The position numbers were made by a program, and so were the translations under genes. The notes under the pieces are model-generated. The model searched no databases and was not told where the DNA came from. It worked only from the letters and a program-made list of their open reading frames with translations. DNA of 45,055 nucleotides from Salibacterium aidingense DSM 18341 (GTDB lineage: Bacteria > Bacillota > Bacilli > Bacillales > Marinococcaceae): NCBI RefSeq assembly GCF_000429685.1, contig NZ_AUCI01000026.1:1-45055 (forward strand), read 5' to 3'. Below, one piece after another: positions 43,670 to 45,055 of this stretch; positions within the stretch are counted from its first letter, which is position 1, and each line of letters starts with the position of its first letter.

Positions 43670-43995
43670 ATAAAATTGAAATAAACGATATTGTGCCGTT
43701 CAGTGACATGTTTAAGGCTTTATCCAACCCTCATCGGCTTCAGATTTTTCTATATCTGGCTAACCATTGCTTTCCCGGAGAATTAAGTACAGAGGAGGAA
43801 ATGCGTACAAGTGTCGGCGAACTGGGAGAGGGGCTTGGTATTGCGCCTTCTACGGTCTCCCATCATCTGAAAGAACTGCGTCAGGCCGGACTGATCCGGA
43901 TGGAACGCAGCGGGAAAAATATTGAATGCTGGGTGGAGCCTGAAACGTTGGATCACCTTGTTCATTTTTTTCAACATGCGAAAGGGCAGAAATAA
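43660..43995 (+). CDS. ArsR/SmtB-family winged-helix regulator
   Basis: A 111-residue repressor. The winged helix covers DMFKALSNPHRLQIFLYLAN, TSVGELGEGLGIAPSTVSHH (recognition helix) and LKELRQAGLIRMERSGKNIE. There is no CxC metal box of the ArsR/CadC type in the helix after the N terminus; a single Cys lies in NHCFPGE and one in IECWVEP, so metal sensing is uncertain. No ribosome site precedes the ATG, and the promoter places the transcript start at or next to it. It is followed 56 bases later by a LysE-type exporter gene, with which it probably forms a regulator-exporter pair. Confidence 0.88.
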   Translation: MSNYKIEINDIVPFSDMFKALSNPHRLQIFLYLANHCFPGELSTEEEMRTSVGELGEGLGIAPSTVSHHLKELRQAGLIRMERSGKNIECWVEPETLDHLVHFFQHAKGQK

Positions 43996-44010
43996 ATTTT
44001 TTACCTTTCA

Positions 44011-44030
44011 TTTCGAATATTTTCGAATAG
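44011..44030. promoter_or_regulatory. Second candidate operator, between arsR-type and lysE-type genes
   Basis: TTTCGAATA occurs twice, 10 bases apart (44011 and 44021), giving TTCGAATATTTTCGAA. It shares the TTCGA half with the palindrome at 43650-43669 and lies just before the exporter's ribosome site, so the same protein may bind it. Confidence 0.4.
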
Positions 44031-44051
44031 TAGAATTGAGGAGGAGTATCT

Positions 44052-44678
44052 ATGTGGAGTACTGTGATGAACGGAATCGTTCTTGGATTTGTGGCTTCTC
44101 CAACCTGTCCCAGTAATGGGGAAGAAATAAAACAAGGGACCCGCTGGGGCTTTTTATTTGCCCTTGCTGTCGGCTTGGGAGCTGTGGTTGGGGATGCCAT
44201 TATTCTTATAGCAGTTCTGCTTGGCTTCATGCCATTGATTGAAGCTTATCCCGTGCTGCATTCTATCTTATGGCTGATGGGCGGACTTGTCCTCTTATAT
44301 GTAAGCTGGGGGATTTTTACTGAAATCCGCCATGTCGAAGGGGTATCAGCGATGGCCAGTACTACGGAAACGGAGAAATCGTATTTTTGGAAGGCATTTG
44401 GAATTGGCACCGCCATTACCACCTTTAATCCGTTTACCATTGTATGGTGGATCGGCTTATTGTCTCCCATGCTGGCTGGTTCCAACAATATTTCTTTATT
44501 TTCTGCCGCTGTCCTGGCCGGCTCCCTGGCGTGGTTTGTCCTTTTGGCTCTGCTTCTGCATGCCGGAAGATCCTTTCTAAATAAAAAAATGCGGCAGCTG
44601 ATCATAGGGACAAGCGGCTGCGTCGTATTCGGCTACAGTCTCTATTTTCTCTGGCAGTTTATTGTAAATTTGATTTAA
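44052..44678 (+). CDS. LysE/RhtB-family exporter
   Basis: A 208-residue inner-membrane exporter with about six hydrophobic segments. It starts MWSTVMNGIVLGFVASPTCP; the usual GPG-type motif after the first helix is changed to SPTCPSNGEE. The family features GVGLGAVVGD-like AVGLGAVVGDAIILIAVLLG and TTFNPFTIVWWIGLL in the second half are present. LysE relatives export amino acids such as lysine, threonine or homoserine, and some export metals or toxic analogues. The ribosome site GAGGAGG is good. Pairing with an ArsR-type repressor suggests induction by the exported compound. Confidence 0.88.
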   Translation: MWSTVMNGIVLGFVASPTCPSNGEEIKQGTRWGFLFALAVGLGAVVGDAIILIAVLLGFMPLIEAYPVLHSILWLMGGLVLLYVSWGIFTEIRHVEGVSAMASTTETEKSYFWKAFGIGTAITTFNPFTIVWWIGLLSPMLAGSNNISLFSAAVLAGSLAWFVLLALLLHAGRSFLNKKMRQLIIGTSGCVVFGYSLYFLWQFIVNLI

Positions 44679-44721
44679 AAGGATAGCGCTAGGTTCCAGG
44701 CGGAGACAGGCACGCCCCTTG

Positions 44722-44752
44722 CGGACATATATTCCGTTAATTGACAAAATTT
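44722..44752 (+). repeat. Truncated copy C of the intergenic repeat
   Basis: CGGACATATATTCCGTTAA followed by TTGACAAAATTT matches the left end of copies A and B (CGGACATCTGTTCCGTTAAATGGCCAAATCA in A, given here only by its first bases CGGACATCTGTTCCGTTAA). The similarity stops where the IS end begins, so the element was probably cut by the insertion. Confidence 0.5.
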
Positions 44753-44819
44753 GGGTCACGTCAATAATTTTGTGTAAGATGGCAGGGACCCTTTATGAAC
44801 ACTAGAATTATTTCTTTTA

Positions 44820-44855
44820 TTCCTCCCACCTTCCCCTAGGGGAAGGTGGGAGGAA
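44820..44855. terminator. 36-bp perfect palindrome, terminator-like
   Basis: TTCCTCCCACCTTCCCC with its exact complement around the central TA (44837-44838) forms an 18-bp hairpin with essentially no loop when paired fully. It is flanked by T-rich sequence on both sides and lies 9 bases past the transposase stop, so it probably stops transcripts from both directions. Confidence 0.8.
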
Positions 44856-44864
44856 TTTTTCATT

Positions 44865-45055
44865 TTAGCTCGTGGTTCCATATTTTTCCCAAAACTTTTG
44901 TTGAAGCTCTGCCTTCTTCTTCGCAAAGCCGTGAGCCGTTTGTTGTTTGTTCTCATTAAACCGAATGCATTGGAGATAAATCATTTTCTCCACCGCCCGT
45001 TCGGTAGGGAAGGTGACACTCTTTTTGCTTCGGCGTTTGATTTCCGACATGAAGC
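44865..45055 (-). CDS. IS256-family transposase, C-terminal part (runs off the window)
   Basis: The last 63 or so codons are present; the frame is open at the window edge. SEIKRRSKKSVTFPTERAVE, KMIYLQCIRFNEN and AELQQKFWEKYG match the C terminus of mutator-type DDE transposases, which carry a conserved E(I/L)KRR segment near the catalytic Glu region and a late (A/S)-(E/A)-K-(M/I)-(V/I)-YL helix. The N-terminal catalytic Asp residues lie outside the window, so intactness cannot be judged. Confidence 0.72.
   Translation of the reverse strand, partial: FMSEIKRRSKKSVTFPTERAVEKMIYLQCIRFNENKQQTAHGFAKKKAELQQKFWEKYGTTS

Larger units (their letters stand above)
44753..45055 (-). mobile_element. IS256-family insertion sequence, one end (continues beyond the window)
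   Basis: GGGTCACGTCAATAATTTTG (44753-44772), followed by TGTGTAA, read from the other strand gives TTACACAAAATTATTGACG, which looks like the terminal repeat of mutator-type (IS256) elements. Inside it lie a 36-bp perfect palindrome (44820-44855) and the end of a transposase gene. The other terminal repeat lies outside the window. Confidence 0.6.

Overview
The window looks like chromosome from a low- to mid-GC, endospore-forming member of the Bacillaceae, probably halophilic or haloalkaliphilic. The signs are a YjcZ-type tiny membrane protein, PucR, GbsR, Opu-type and BCCT osmolyte transporters, a Per box in front of catalase, cre-like sites, and several very acidic proteins. No species can be assigned from sequence reading alone.

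Layout. (1) 1-4108 is a wrecked type I-C CRISPR-Cas locus: a single partly duplicated repeat, a frameshifted cas2, a cas1 cut in two with halves on opposite strands, a Cas1-Cas8c chimeric reading frame, the first third of cas7, and a cas3 that runs antisense into cas7. (2) 4337-5790 holds a triple-LysM protein and a SIMPL-domain protein. (3) 5986-16676 is a purine (urate/allantoin) catabolic island. Leftward run pucR, uraD, uricase and hydroxyisourate hydrolase, ending in a dead YfcC-type permease. Rightward runs a six-gene set: allC, pucG, an HpxW/YwrD-like amidohydrolase, allB and two half-size CHR (chromate-type) transporters. Together they can take urate through 5-hydroxyisourate, OHCU, allantoin, allantoate and ureidoglycine to oxalurate plus glycine, and the HpxW-like enzyme would turn oxamate into oxalate. 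(4) 16918-27382 is general metabolism: a gamma-glutamylcyclotransferase-like protein, catalase with a Per box, HU, two aldo/keto reductases, an internally deleted flavin monooxygenase, a YesL protein, an esterase-isomerase pair, an MFS carrier, YjcZ and an M15 peptidase. (5) 27817-38176 is an osmolyte block: a creatinase-like M24 hydrolase, a BCCT carrier and a TetR regulator in one run, then GbsR, an orphan 7TM-DISM histidine kinase, and a four-gene Opu-type ABC transporter. (6) 38223-45055 carries a secreted PL11 rhamnogalacturonan lyase with cre-like sites, a TetR-MFS drug efflux pair, an apparently leaderless ArsR-type regulator with a LysE-type exporter, and the end of an IS256-family element.

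The points most worth following are: the HpxW/YwrD enzyme linked to a split CHR transporter inside a purine operon; the scrambled I-C locus with its junctions; a roughly 180-bp intergenic element with nested inverted motifs (two copies plus one apparently cut by the IS); the metal-ligand-poor M24 enzyme next to BCCT and GbsR; and the ArsR gene whose start codon lies at the centre of a 20-bp perfect palindrome. I saw no rRNA, tRNA or recognisable riboswitch.
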